Shown here: in pieces, positions 51,607 to 59,507 of the stretch
How the letters are laid out: every line of letters starts with the position of its first letter
Numbering within the stretch: the stretch's first letter is position 1
Assembly: GCA_947480335.1 (NCBI GenBank)
Contig: CANKCB010000004.1
Coordinates: 62,001-126,000 of the forward strand
DNA length: 64,000 nt
Origin: Gammaproteobacteria bacterium
GTDB taxonomy: Bacteria > Pseudomonadota > Gammaproteobacteria > Eutrophobiales > Eutrophobiaceae
Direction of reading: 5' to 3'
Made by a program: the position numbers and the translations under genes
The notes under the pieces: generated by a model
Seen by the model: only the letters and a program-made list of their open reading frames with translations
What the model was told of the DNA's origin: nothing
Databases searched by the model: none

Positions 51607-52434
51607 ATGGCTGATAAAGTAACCATTCCTCAACTGCAACAAATGAAACGCAACGGCGAGAAGATCGTTGGTGTGGTTGCATGGGACTATCATATGGCCC
51701 GTATCGCGGACCGTGCCGGAATTGATATCATTTCGGTAGGTGATACCGTTGGCATCAATATGTGGGGCCAGACCAATCCACTGGAAGTAACCATGGATCA
51801 GATGATCACTGTTACCCAGGCCGTACGACGTGGTGCCAAACGCGCACTGGTCAGCGCCGATTTCCCGTATGGGCCATTGCAAGAAGGGGTAGATTCTGCG
51901 GTACGAGCTGGTATACGCATGGTCAAAGAAGCCGGTGTGGACATGATCAAGCTGGATGGCGCGGCCGATTTTCCGGAAGCGGTCACAGCACTGACCCGTG
52001 CAGGAATACCCATCTGGGCGCAGTTTGGCATTACCCCGCAAACTGCATTGCAGTACGGTATGGATTACGCGGCCGTATCGAAACCGGGCGTTGAAATACC
52101 TGCCGCAATGAAAGACCATCTGGTCAAGGAAGCAAAAATGCTTGAGCAAGCCGGTGCGGCCCTGCTGGATTTCACCAACTCAGGTCCGGTAGTGGGTCCA
52201 GTTGTTACAGCAGCCGTTTCCATTCCGGTCATAGGAGGACTGGGCGGTGGCCCCTGGCTGGATGGAAGGGTACGACTTGCCAATACGGCCATAGGCTACG
52301 GAATCAAGTTTCTTGACGATGAGTTTGATACCTATGCCAATATTTCCCGCACAATACTGGACGCATTGACAACCATGATTGGTGAAGTTCGTGCTGCAAA
52401 ACAAATAAAAAGCGCGGCACCCGTCAAGAAATAA
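51607..52434 (+). CDS. PanB-fold (ketopantoate hydroxymethyltransferase-like) enzyme with altered active site
   Basis: A 275-residue TIM-barrel protein aligning along its length with PanB: ISVGDTVGINMWGQ, VTMDQMITVTQAVRRGAKRALVSADFPYG, IKLDGAADF, GITPQ and IPVIGGLGGG. Two metal-ligand Asp of PanB are kept (Asp46, Asp85). The third ligand Glu is Asp117, the catalytic Glu is Asp188, and the His of the PanB GH-x-GLTPQ motif is Gln139. Such changes argue against simple pantothenate synthesis and for another reaction on a 2-oxo acid, perhaps one linked to pyruvate or oxaloacetate from the aromatic route (inference). It is followed 15 bp later by an alpha/beta hydrolase gene in the same operon. GGGAGA precedes the ATG. 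Confidence 0.76.
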   Translation: MADKVTIPQLQQMKRNGEKIVGVVAWDYHMARIADRAGIDIISVGDTVGINMWGQTNPLEVTMDQMITVTQAVRRGAKRALVSADFPYGPLQEGVDSAVRAGIRMVKEAGVDMIKLDGAADFPEAVTALTRAGIPIWAQFGITPQTALQYGMDYAAVSKPGVEIPAAMKDHLVKEAKMLEQAGAALLDFTNSGPVVGPVVTAAVSIPVIGGLGGGPWLDGRVRLANTAIGYGIKFLDDEFDTYANISRTILDALTTMIGEVRAAKQIKSAAPVKK

Positions 52435-52449
52435 CCAGGAGAACAGAGT

Positions 52450-53310
52450 ATGCCAGTAGCCATTATTAACGGTATAAAGACCAACTATGAAGTTCATGGT
52501 GATGGACCTCCGCTCTTAATGTATTCACCCGGAGGCTTTGATGCTTCCATGGATAAATGGGCGGATCTTGGTGTTTATGCACGCATAAAATTACTGGAGC
52601 ATTTACCAAAAAAATATTCCTGTATCGTATTTGACCGTCGCGAAACCGGACTCTCCGGTGGACGAGTTGAAAGGATCAGCTGGGACCATTATGTAGAACA
52701 GGGCAAAGGTCTGCTGGATCATCTGGGACATAAACGCGCCCATCTTTTGGGTGGTTGTATGGGTGTGTGCCCGGTCACCGCTTTTGCCGTCAAATATCCT
52801 GCGACTGTGTCCAGCCTGGTATTGTTCTGGCCAGTCGGTGGCGCCGGTTTCCGTATTCGTGCACATGCACGTTTTGCCAGACATCTGGCCCTGGTAGAAC
52901 AACAGGGACTCGCTGGTGTGGTTGAAGCTGCCAAAAAATCAACGGCTGGATTTGGTAAGGAACCCCAGGTCGGTCCGTGGGCACCGGTAATACGCAGTGA
53001 TGCAGCTTTTGCAGAAGCTTATGCAAAGTTTAATGTGGAACATTACAAATTGATTATCGAAGGTATGTCGCAAACCCTGATCGATCGTGACACGGCTCCG
53101 GGTGCAGAACCGGAAGATTTGATGCGACTAAACATCCCGACGTTAATCATACCAGGCAAAGACATTGCCCATGCCACATCAGCGGCGCGCTATCTGGAAG
53201 AGTGTATTTCAGGCGCGGATTACTGGGATATACCACCGGCAGAACAGACCGAAGCCAATACGCCTGCACGGATTACGGATTTTCTCGACAAACATAATTC
53301 CCGGGTCTGA
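52450..53310 (+). CDS. alpha/beta hydrolase with cysteine at the nucleophile position
   Basis: A 286-residue soluble hydrolase. The fold markers are MYSPGGFDASMDKW near the oxyanion hole, FDRRETGLSG, and the nucleophile elbow HLLGGCMGVCPVTAFA with Cys103 where Ser is usual. A probable His is in IIPGKDIAHATSAA. Cys nucleophiles occur in dienelactone hydrolase and some C-C hydrolases, so the substrate may be a lactone, enol ester or ring-cleavage product. AGGAG lies upstream of ATG 52450. It follows the PanB-fold gene by 15 bp, a pairing that suggests successive steps on one substrate. It converges with the decarboxylase-like gene across a shared terminator. Confidence 0.8.
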   Translation: MPVAIINGIKTNYEVHGDGPPLLMYSPGGFDASMDKWADLGVYARIKLLEHLPKKYSCIVFDRRETGLSGGRVERISWDHYVEQGKGLLDHLGHKRAHLLGGCMGVCPVTAFAVKYPATVSSLVLFWPVGGAGFRIRAHARFARHLALVEQQGLAGVVEAAKKSTAGFGKEPQVGPWAPVIRSDAAFAEAYAKFNVEHYKLIIEGMSQTLIDRDTAPGAEPEDLMRLNIPTLIIPGKDIAHATSAARYLEECISGADYWDIPPAEQTEANTPARITDFLDKHNSRV

Positions 53311-53316
53311 TGACTG

Positions 53317-53339
53317 CCAGACCCGGTACACGGGTCTGG
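53317..53339. terminator. bidirectional terminator between convergent genes
   Basis: A 9-bp CCAGACCCG/CGGGTCTGG stem has a 5-base loop and is followed by TTTA on the plus strand. It lies between the alpha/beta hydrolase stop (53310) and the decarboxylase-like stop (53341). Confidence 0.85.
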
Positions 53340-53340
53340 T

Positions 53341-54291
53341 TTAACCAATCAAATCCAGCGTAGAGGGTGCAAACACATCCTTGAACTCGACCGGCTTACG
53401 GAGGATCTGCTGGGTGTGAGCATGTTTAATCAGCTCATTCAACACTGGCAGATTAGGCTTGATACCATAAGGCAAGGGATCATCCGTCAATTCCATCATC
53501 CGCTTGTAGAGCAAATCCATTTCTGACGGTTTTTCAATCTTGTTGTTACGCAGTTTATCCAGGTACAGTTTTTTTGATTCGGTAAAGGCATTAAAAACCG
53601 CTACCGCCACATCCGGATATTCATACAAAACCTCATCACGCACAGCAATCAGATGATTGATTGGGTAATGCCCCCTGCTCTTGAATGCCGCAATTCCCGC
53701 CTCGGTCGGATTTTCAATCATTGAGCGTATCTCCGGATCATCGGCCTTGATATTGATCGCTGCAGCAAGATCACCCGAAGCCAAAAGGCCCTCGATAGTC
53801 TTGCCTGATTCAATCGATTTCACATTGGCTGGTGGTTGATAGGCCTGCACATGTTCGTCACCTGACAAGACCCAGTTAACCTTGCTTAGATCGATACCAT
53901 ATTCATCCTGCAATACTGCCCTTGCCCATACTCCTGTCGTTACGGTATAACCGCGATTGACGCCGACACGGGTACCCTCCAGTTTACGCGGATCTGTCAC
54001 CCGACCAGGTGCATTAATATTTTGTAATATGGCTTCATGATGGAAAGCACGTACCAGAAATATCGGCAGAGCCGTAAATTTCACACCATGTTCCTTTGCA
54101 CACAGATAGGTCGTAATCGCCATTTCACAAACATCAAACTCCAGCCCACGCACCATACGGCGAAATGCATTCACCAGAACCGGTACTTCCTCAAACTCAA
54201 ATTCGAATCCTGCCGGCTTGACTGTGCCATTCTTCACAGCCGCATTATTACCCTGTGTACGGGTGACTATTTTTAACTTTGGTTTGGACAT
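53341..54291 (-). CDS. 4,5-dihydroxyphthalate decarboxylase-like protein (periplasmic-binding-protein fold)
   Basis: A 316-residue protein with no signal peptide, so it should be cytoplasmic despite its binding-protein-like fold. Blocks such as GLEFDVCEMAITTYL, LPIFLVRAFHHEAIL and LEGTRVGVNRGYTVTTGVWARAVL match 4,5-dihydroxyphthalate decarboxylases (Pht5/OphC type), which turn 4,5-dihydroxyphthalate into protocatechuate. The family also contains substrate-binding proteins of the NMT1/THI5 group. The missing export signal, the absence of ABC permease genes and the nearby phthalate-dioxygenase-like Rieske gene favour the enzyme reading. It is monocistronic, with a terminator downstream shared with the convergent hydrolase. 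Confidence 0.72.
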   Translation of the reverse strand: MSKPKLKIVTRTQGNNAAVKNGTVKPAGFEFEFEEVPVLVNAFRRMVRGLEFDVCEMAITTYLCAKEHGVKFTALPIFLVRAFHHEAILQNINAPGRVTDPRKLEGTRVGVNRGYTVTTGVWARAVLQDEYGIDLSKVNWVLSGDEHVQAYQPPANVKSIESGKTIEGLLASGDLAAAINIKADDPEIRSMIENPTEAGIAAFKSRGHYPINHLIAVRDEVLYEYPDVAVAVFNAFTESKKLYLDKLRNNKIEKPSEMDLLYKRMMELTDDPLPYGIKPNLPVLNELIKHAHTQQILRKPVEFKDVFAPSTLDLIG

Positions 54292-54545
54292 TACTTCCTC
54301 CAGAACATGTTACTAAAGGGTGATTTATAAGCTCTAGGATACGGGAAACGGGTCAGTTATGTCGAGTGTGAATTGTGCAAGCCATCATCAATTACCCACG
54401 TTTCCCCGGCCAACAATCTACAGACTAACTATCAACGAAAATTACAGAATTGAATCATTCTCCTATATGATAAGCATCACCATTGCTACACTATCCTGAT
54501 TGCAACAACTGGCCGTTTCAGCATTATCGATATGGAGAGAGAATT

Positions 54546-55277
54546 ATGAAACCCCTGTCTGAACAAGGCTGTGCCCGATGGATCGTTACATTATGCCTGC
54601 TTGGCGCAATCTTCTGCGCCAGAGTCTATTCACATGATTATACCAATCTGAATGAATACCAGATTGACCGTACCAACGAATCAATTTCTACCGGCATTCT
54701 GCAGATTCAAACGTTTATCAGTGAAATATTCAAGCAACAACATATCTCGGATAAATGGCCAGACCCGAAAATGTTATTGCTGCGTGATGACATGTTGCAT
54801 CAGCGAGAAGAAACGGCCATGGGACTCGAATATTTTCTGGCGGCCGGATTCAATACCCAGGCATCGGATCAATTACTTGCCCATCCTCTGGTTGGACGTT
54901 CTGTCGCTGCGAATCAGGTCGTAGAAAGCACCTACGCCCTGATTAACTATATCAATGCTATGGAAAGCCAGGATACCTTTATCAAGGAAGTCTATGCAAA
55001 CGGACAAGCGACCTGGATGTATAATCTGGTAACAGCTCAACGTGAAAAAATGGATATTTACCATGCCTTGTTTGTTGCGCTTCCTACACCACCAGGCACC
55101 ACAACTTTTACACCAACAAACCCAACCTCAGCCACAGCTAAAAATCCGGCTCAAGCGACAACATCTACGCCCCAAGCTGTCATGCCGGTTGTTTTATACA
55201 TACTGGGAGGGTTAGGCTTGTGTGCGCTGATCACACTTGTGTTCATTTCAGGTAAACACTCATCAGCTGCTACCTAG
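54546..55277 (+). CDS. exported hypothetical protein with C-terminal membrane anchor
   Basis: A 243-residue protein of unknown family, started at ATG 54546 because GGAGAG is seven bases upstream and a signal peptide (core WIVTLCLLGAIFCARVYS) follows. A helical domain (about 30-180) is followed by a Pro/Thr/Ala-rich linker (about 180-215), one membrane helix (VVLYILGGLGLCALITLVFI) and a short tail. The protein would be anchored in the inner membrane with the helical domain in the periplasm. It is 51 bp upstream of the methyltransferase gene, possibly cotranscribed. No function can be assigned. The 254 bp before it (54292-54545) show no gene. Confidence 0.65.
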   Translation: MKPLSEQGCARWIVTLCLLGAIFCARVYSHDYTNLNEYQIDRTNESISTGILQIQTFISEIFKQQHISDKWPDPKMLLLRDDMLHQREETAMGLEYFLAAGFNTQASDQLLAHPLVGRSVAANQVVESTYALINYINAMESQDTFIKEVYANGQATWMYNLVTAQREKMDIYHALFVALPTPPGTTTFTPTNPTSATAKNPAQATTSTPQAVMPVVLYILGGLGLCALITLVFISGKHSSAAT

Positions 55278-55328
55278 TTACAGCTTGTCAAAGCGAATTT
55301 CACAAACATTGCACCCTGTGCGCATCCA

Positions 55329-56414
55329 ATGAACCTAGATAAAGATATCTATGAGTTTAGTGAAACAGACTATTTGATAGCGAATCCGGATGTGGCAGCG
55401 GCTGTTGCAGCTGGACAGGTAGCTTCAGGATACGCACATTATATTGAATATGGCAAACAGGAAGGACGTCTGTGGGGTATCAACTCAAGGATTGGCAAGG
55501 TTTTATATGCATTAAATCGCTCCGGTCAAGGTCTGGAAATCGGTCCCAGCCATAATCCGCTGACGCCAAAAAAACACGGTTACAATGTCCACATTCTTGA
55601 TCATTTGAGTGATGAGGATTTACGTAAAAAATACGCAGGCCATGGTGTCAGCCTGGAAAATATCGAAACTGTCGATTTTGTCTGGAGCGGGGAAGATTTA
55701 TCCGAATTGATCGAAAATAAATCCTGTTACGACTGGATTATTGCCAGTCATGTAATAGAACATGTTCCTGATTTGATTTCATTCCTGCAGCAATGTGCCG
55801 TTCTGCTCAAACCCGAAGGCAAACTGTCGCTAGTCATACCGGATAAACGGTATTGCTTCGACTACTTCAATCCGGTCAGCTCGACTGGGCAGCTACTCGA
55901 CGCCTATGAGCAAAAACGGATACGTCCCAGTCCAGGCCAGATTTTTTATCATCTATCGAATGCCAGCTCCCGGAGCGGAAAAATTGCCTGGGATAGCACA
56001 GTTGATGCGACACCTGAACTTGTGCATTCATTTACCGAAGCCGATAATTTATGGCGGCGCGCAATAACTGGCATTCGGCCATTTAGCTGGCACTGCATCA
56101 AGAAAGAGCTGAAATTCTTGATCTGGCAGACTTCCCGTTATTGCCTGAACTCGCTGTTAAAGTTGAACCTCCCTAGCCGCAAAATAAATGACTTACTGCG
56201 AGGTACTAAAAAGCGCCTGCAACTGTTGTTAATGCAATTCGCTGATACAGCAGAAGAATATGTCGATGTGCATTGCTGGAAGTTTACACCGTCCAGTTTC
56301 AACCTGATCATGACCGACCTGAACATGCTGGGACTGGTTGAGCTGACTATCATTTCGGAATTTGATACGACTGGTTGGCGAGTTTTATGCCACTCTGGGA
56401 AAAGGTCTGGTTGA
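55329..56414 (+). CDS. SAM-dependent methyltransferase with N-terminal repeat motif; probable 3' frameshift
   Basis: A 361-residue protein as read. Residues 8-48 carry the DYLIANPDVAAAV and HYIEYGKQEGRLWG motif found at the ends of many surface or glycan-related proteins. A class I methyltransferase domain follows (GLEIGPSHNPLTPKK; DWIIASHVIEHVPDL; LKPEGKLSLVIPDKRYCFD), suggesting transfer to a sugar or lipid. From about 56377 the +1 frame reads GEFYATLGKGLVDD and continues to a stop at 56466. This matches the usual C-terminal end of such enzymes better than the present frame (WRVLCHSGKRSG). The gene is therefore either naturally frameshifted or carries a one-base sequence error. It converges with the mxaL-like gene. 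Confidence 0.78.
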   Translation: MNLDKDIYEFSETDYLIANPDVAAAVAAGQVASGYAHYIEYGKQEGRLWGINSRIGKVLYALNRSGQGLEIGPSHNPLTPKKHGYNVHILDHLSDEDLRKKYAGHGVSLENIETVDFVWSGEDLSELIENKSCYDWIIASHVIEHVPDLISFLQQCAVLLKPEGKLSLVIPDKRYCFDYFNPVSSTGQLLDAYEQKRIRPSPGQIFYHLSNASSRSGKIAWDSTVDATPELVHSFTEADNLWRRAITGIRPFSWHCIKKELKFLIWQTSRYCLNSLLKLNLPSRKINDLLRGTKKRLQLLLMQFADTAEEYVDVHCWKFTPSSFNLIMTDLNMLGLVELTIISEFDTTGWRVLCHSGKRSG

Positions 56415-56477
56415 TGACAAGTCGATTGATCGACTGCAACAATTAACACGGAGATTAAAAGACTGAACTACAGAAGC

Positions 56478-57434
56478 TTACACAAACCAGAGCAACATAC
56501 CCAGACTGAGCACGATCAATAACAATACAGACGCGGTATACAACGGGCTGGATGCGGCAGATGAAGATATCTGCACACCAATAAAATCACTGATTTGCCG
56601 AACGGCATTGGAACTCTCGGCACGTACGTACATACCTTTGGCTCCATCAGTCCCGGCTATCAGCGCCATCGTTTCATTATCAGGAATAGTATAGATCTGA
56701 CCATTGATATCCTGGAATCCCTGGAATGTGCCGGACTTGTCATAGACCGGTATTCCTTCTGGAATATCTGTTAAACCAGTATGTAACGCAATGATATTCA
56801 CATTCTTTGCCCTGAGGTCGGTGAGCGCCGCCGCCATATCCCCTTTTTCAAGCGTCTGTTCTCCGTCAGATACTACCAGCAAATATTTTCTGACTTTCTT
56901 GTCCAGGTATTCCGCAGGCAGGTTTTCAAACTGGGGTACTACACCCTGTAATGCCGCGCCCAGATCTGAACCGGGTTCAGTCAACATTCCAGGCGCGATT
57001 ACATATTCAATGACTTCACGTACCTGAGGCAAATTATTGTCCCAACCAAGAACGGTTTCCGGTATAGCTGTAAACGCCGTCACACTGACCATAACGCCAG
57101 CGTCAGAAGCATCCAGCGCATCCAGTATCGGTAACAATACTTTCTGGACACGTTGCATACGTGTACCAACATCTCCATGACTGCGTGGATCCGGAGCAGC
57201 TCCCATACTGAGTGACAGATCCAGCACCATTGATACCAGTATCGGCGAATCATCCACCATAAAAGTACGATCCATGCGATCCAGATACACCAGCACTGCC
57301 AGTGCAAAAACCAGCAAACTCATCAAGGGTATGGACATTGACCGTTTCAACAGTCCAGGCGCATCACTCCAGCGCAGATACCAGTAATATCCGGGCAAGG
57401 CGATAACTGCAAGGACTGATAACAGATAAATCAC
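56478..57434 (-). CDS. mxaL: VWA-domain membrane protein MxaL-like
   Basis: A 318-residue protein from GTG 57434, chosen because GGGAGA is five bases upstream and the first membrane helix (VIYLLSVLAVIALPGYYW) starts there; a longer reading to 57542 overlaps the upstream gene. After two N-terminal helices comes a VWA domain whose MIDAS site is MVLDLSLSMGA, followed by LLVVSDGEQTLE, then a C-terminal helix. It is the last gene of the six-gene cluster whose order MoxR-DUF58-A-VWA-TPR-VWA equals mxaR-S-A-C-K-L. MxaA, C, K and L act in calcium insertion into methanol dehydrogenase in methylotrophs. No mxaD follows; a convergent methyltransferase gene lies 12 bp away. Confidence 0.72.
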   Translation of the reverse strand: MIYLLSVLAVIALPGYYWYLRWSDAPGLLKRSMSIPLMSLLVFALAVLVYLDRMDRTFMVDDSPILVSMVLDLSLSMGAAPDPRSHGDVGTRMQRVQKVLLPILDALDASDAGVMVSVTAFTAIPETVLGWDNNLPQVREVIEYVIAPGMLTEPGSDLGAALQGVVPQFENLPAEYLDKKVRKYLLVVSDGEQTLEKGDMAAALTDLRAKNVNIIALHTGLTDIPEGIPVYDKSGTFQGFQDINGQIYTIPDNETMALIAGTDGAKGMYVRAESSNAVRQISDFIGVQISSSAASSPLYTASVLLLIVLSLGMLLWFV

Positions 57435-57450
57435 GCGTTCTCCCTGGCTG

Positions 57451-58431
57451 TCAGAATAGTGTTGTCGGTTCGGAGACGGAGGCAGCTTCACCTTCCGACG
57501 GGTTGGTCGGATCTCCCTCACCTGCACGTGGTGAAGAATCACCCTGACTCAACGACATCAGGAAATCAAACAGACGCTTGGCCATGTCCATATCCGGATT
57601 CAGCTGCAAACTCTGGCGCAAATATTTGGCTGCCTGGAAATAATTTTCAGGCTTGCTACTGGTCAGGAATATTTCCCACTGCAATCGTCCCAATCCGTAA
57701 TAAATCATCGCCATCATTGATTCATTTTCCGAAGCGGCATAAAGCCCCGTCAACAACACCCTGGCTGTACCGGTTTCACCAACCTGCGTCAGATACATGG
57801 CACGATTAAAGGTAACAGCCGACAGATAGCCGGTTCGGGTACGCAGCAATCTGGAAGTAGGCCAGATATACCAGGGGGGACTATCCAGCTCTGACTGTAG
57901 TCCGTCAAATTCAACCGTATAAATATCACGCAAGTCTTTCAGATTAACAGCCAGAACGGATAATTCCTCGCTTGCTGTTTTCAACAAGGGCTTGTTGTCA
58001 GTCTCACCCTGTTTTTTAAATTGCTCACTCAAGGTGAGCAGTGCTTCATAGACTTCATCCGCAATCTGTATAGGCGTGGTCCGAAACAGCTTCGCCAGTA
58101 ATTCATACTGATCCTCTACCAGCCCGGCATAATCCGCCTCGTCCTTTAAGGAGGCAATCAACGAATTAAAACTGTCCTGCACCTTTTTTTGTACCTTGCC
58201 AGTGCGTTTTTCTTCCATAAACGACAGCATTTTTTCATTGGCCTGATTTACCCGGGGAACAAAATGGGCGTAGTAAAACAGTGCCTGCATTCCTGACAGA
58301 ATCATTATCGCGGCCAGTACAGACAGAGCTACAGTCAGGTACTTTTTACGCTGTTTCAGTTTCTGCTCACGGCGTATGCGTGGATTGAGTGACAACTTTG
58401 CAGAACGTCTTGTCATAGCTTGTGTTGTCAT
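57451..58431 (-). CDS. mxaK: membrane-anchored helical protein, MxaK-like
   Basis: A 326-residue protein. A basic N-terminus is followed by one membrane helix (YLTVALSVLAAIMILSGMQA) and a long helical periplasmic region with TPR-like ends (LQLNPDMDMAKRLFDFLM). The tail after residue 300 is low-complexity. MxaK proteins of methylotrophs are shorter, so this one is extended. It lies between the two VWA genes, 2 bp downstream of the mxaC-like gene, in the order typical of mxa clusters. Assignment depends mostly on gene order, with architecture in support. In the second, smaller cluster of this window the equivalent region is fused to an MxaA-like part. Confidence 0.6.
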   Translation of the reverse strand: MTTQAMTRRSAKLSLNPRIRREQKLKQRKKYLTVALSVLAAIMILSGMQALFYYAHFVPRVNQANEKMLSFMEEKRTGKVQKKVQDSFNSLIASLKDEADYAGLVEDQYELLAKLFRTTPIQIADEVYEALLTLSEQFKKQGETDNKPLLKTASEELSVLAVNLKDLRDIYTVEFDGLQSELDSPPWYIWPTSRLLRTRTGYLSAVTFNRAMYLTQVGETGTARVLLTGLYAASENESMMAMIYYGLGRLQWEIFLTSSKPENYFQAAKYLRQSLQLNPDMDMAKRLFDFLMSLSQGDSSPRAGEGDPTNPSEGEAASVSEPTTLF

Positions 58432-58433
58432 GT

Positions 58434-59477
58434 TCAGTTCTTGCCGGAGAATGCCACTGAACTGGCCGGATGATAGAGTGTGGCAATCAGCAATATCCAG
58501 AACAGCATCAACCAGCGTGCAATCGTGTAGATATATTCAGACAGATCAATTCGTTCATGACGGACTTCATCATAGGAATAGTTCTCCAGCTTGCCGATTT
58601 CCTTCATTGCCTCGTCCAGAGTGCCTTTAGCCATATCCGCGATGGTGTACACACTACCTATCGTACGTGATACGCGTAAAAATTCACGCGCCTGGTCTGA
58701 TACTTCAGCGACATCCGAAGTAATCCAGAGCAGGTAAAATGAGACATCGAGTTTTTCCAGGCGATCCAACTGGGTTTGCAAATGTTCGGTATTGCGCGCC
58801 TCCGCATCAGTCAACAGAATGACAGCCTGGCGGTTTCTGCTGGGGTAACGCTCAAGCATATCCAGCCCCTTTTCCAGTGCCCAACGAATATTGGTCCCAT
58901 AGGTCACATAAGGATCCATATTATCCAGTTGTTCCTTAAGAAACCCAAAGTTGGAAGTAAATCCTGACATCAGATAGACCTGCGAATTGAAATAGATCAA
59001 TTCCGCCCTGTCTTCGTCCTTGTTTAAAGCCGAGATAAAAGTCAGCAGACTTTCCCTGGCGAGTTCATAACGGGCAATTTCCGGAATTGTGCTGGGGTCT
59101 TCAACCTGTCCTGAATATAAACCGGCACGACGCGGGAAGGTGGTCTTGAACTGGGTACGTAACAACGATGTGTTTTCCCTCATGGAACGCGAGGTATCAA
59201 CAACCACCAGAAAATCTCGGGCATTTTTATTCACAACAACAGAGCGAGTCGTTGAAATATCCATTAATGCCATTACCAGTAATATCAGCATGATGACACC
59301 GATGATAACGGGCAACCGATCCAGCAAACCTCCGGCAATAGCCGTATCACCGAGCAAGTTTACATCAGGAAACAATGCTCCTTTACGGCGGTTCCAGTAC
59401 ACAAGCAAAACCACTGCCGCCACTATACCGGGCAACACGGGCCACCATGTACCAACCTGGATACTGGACCAGTCCAT
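58434..59477 (-). CDS. mxaC: VWA-domain membrane protein MxaC-like
   Basis: A 347-residue protein from ATG 59477 (AGGGGAG seven bases upstream). Two N-terminal helices, a VWA domain with MIDAS FLVVVDTSRSMRE and AVILLTDAEARN, and a C-terminal helix (WLMLFWILLIATLY). It sits between the MxaA-like and MxaK-like genes. With the VWA protein at 56478 it forms the pair expected in the MxaC/MxaL maturation complex. A generic Bat-type membrane complex is the alternative reading, but the single DUF58 plus separate A and K genes fit mxa better. Confidence 0.72.
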   Translation of the reverse strand: MDWSSIQVGTWWPVLPGIVAAVVLLVYWNRRKGALFPDVNLLGDTAIAGGLLDRLPVIIGVIMLILLVMALMDISTTRSVVVNKNARDFLVVVDTSRSMRENTSLLRTQFKTTFPRRAGLYSGQVEDPSTIPEIARYELARESLLTFISALNKDEDRAELIYFNSQVYLMSGFTSNFGFLKEQLDNMDPYVTYGTNIRWALEKGLDMLERYPSRNRQAVILLTDAEARNTEHLQTQLDRLEKLDVSFYLLWITSDVAEVSDQAREFLRVSRTIGSVYTIADMAKGTLDEAMKEIGKLENYSYDEVRHERIDLSEYIYTIARWLMLFWILLIATLYHPASSVAFSGKN

Positions 59478-59507
59478 CAGTCGCTCCCCTCTGCCTGTGC
59501 CCGGCGC

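Noticed and set aside
51418-52149. 243-codon minus-strand frame across the divergent region and the PanB-fold gene
   Set aside because: Antisense to a well-aligned PanB-fold protein; the translation is unlike any family and lacks a ribosome-binding site.
53341-54291. ABC transporter substrate-binding protein (NMT1/THI5 type)
   Set aside because: No signal peptide and no ABC permease or ATPase genes nearby; block similarity and context fit 4,5-dihydroxyphthalate decarboxylase better.
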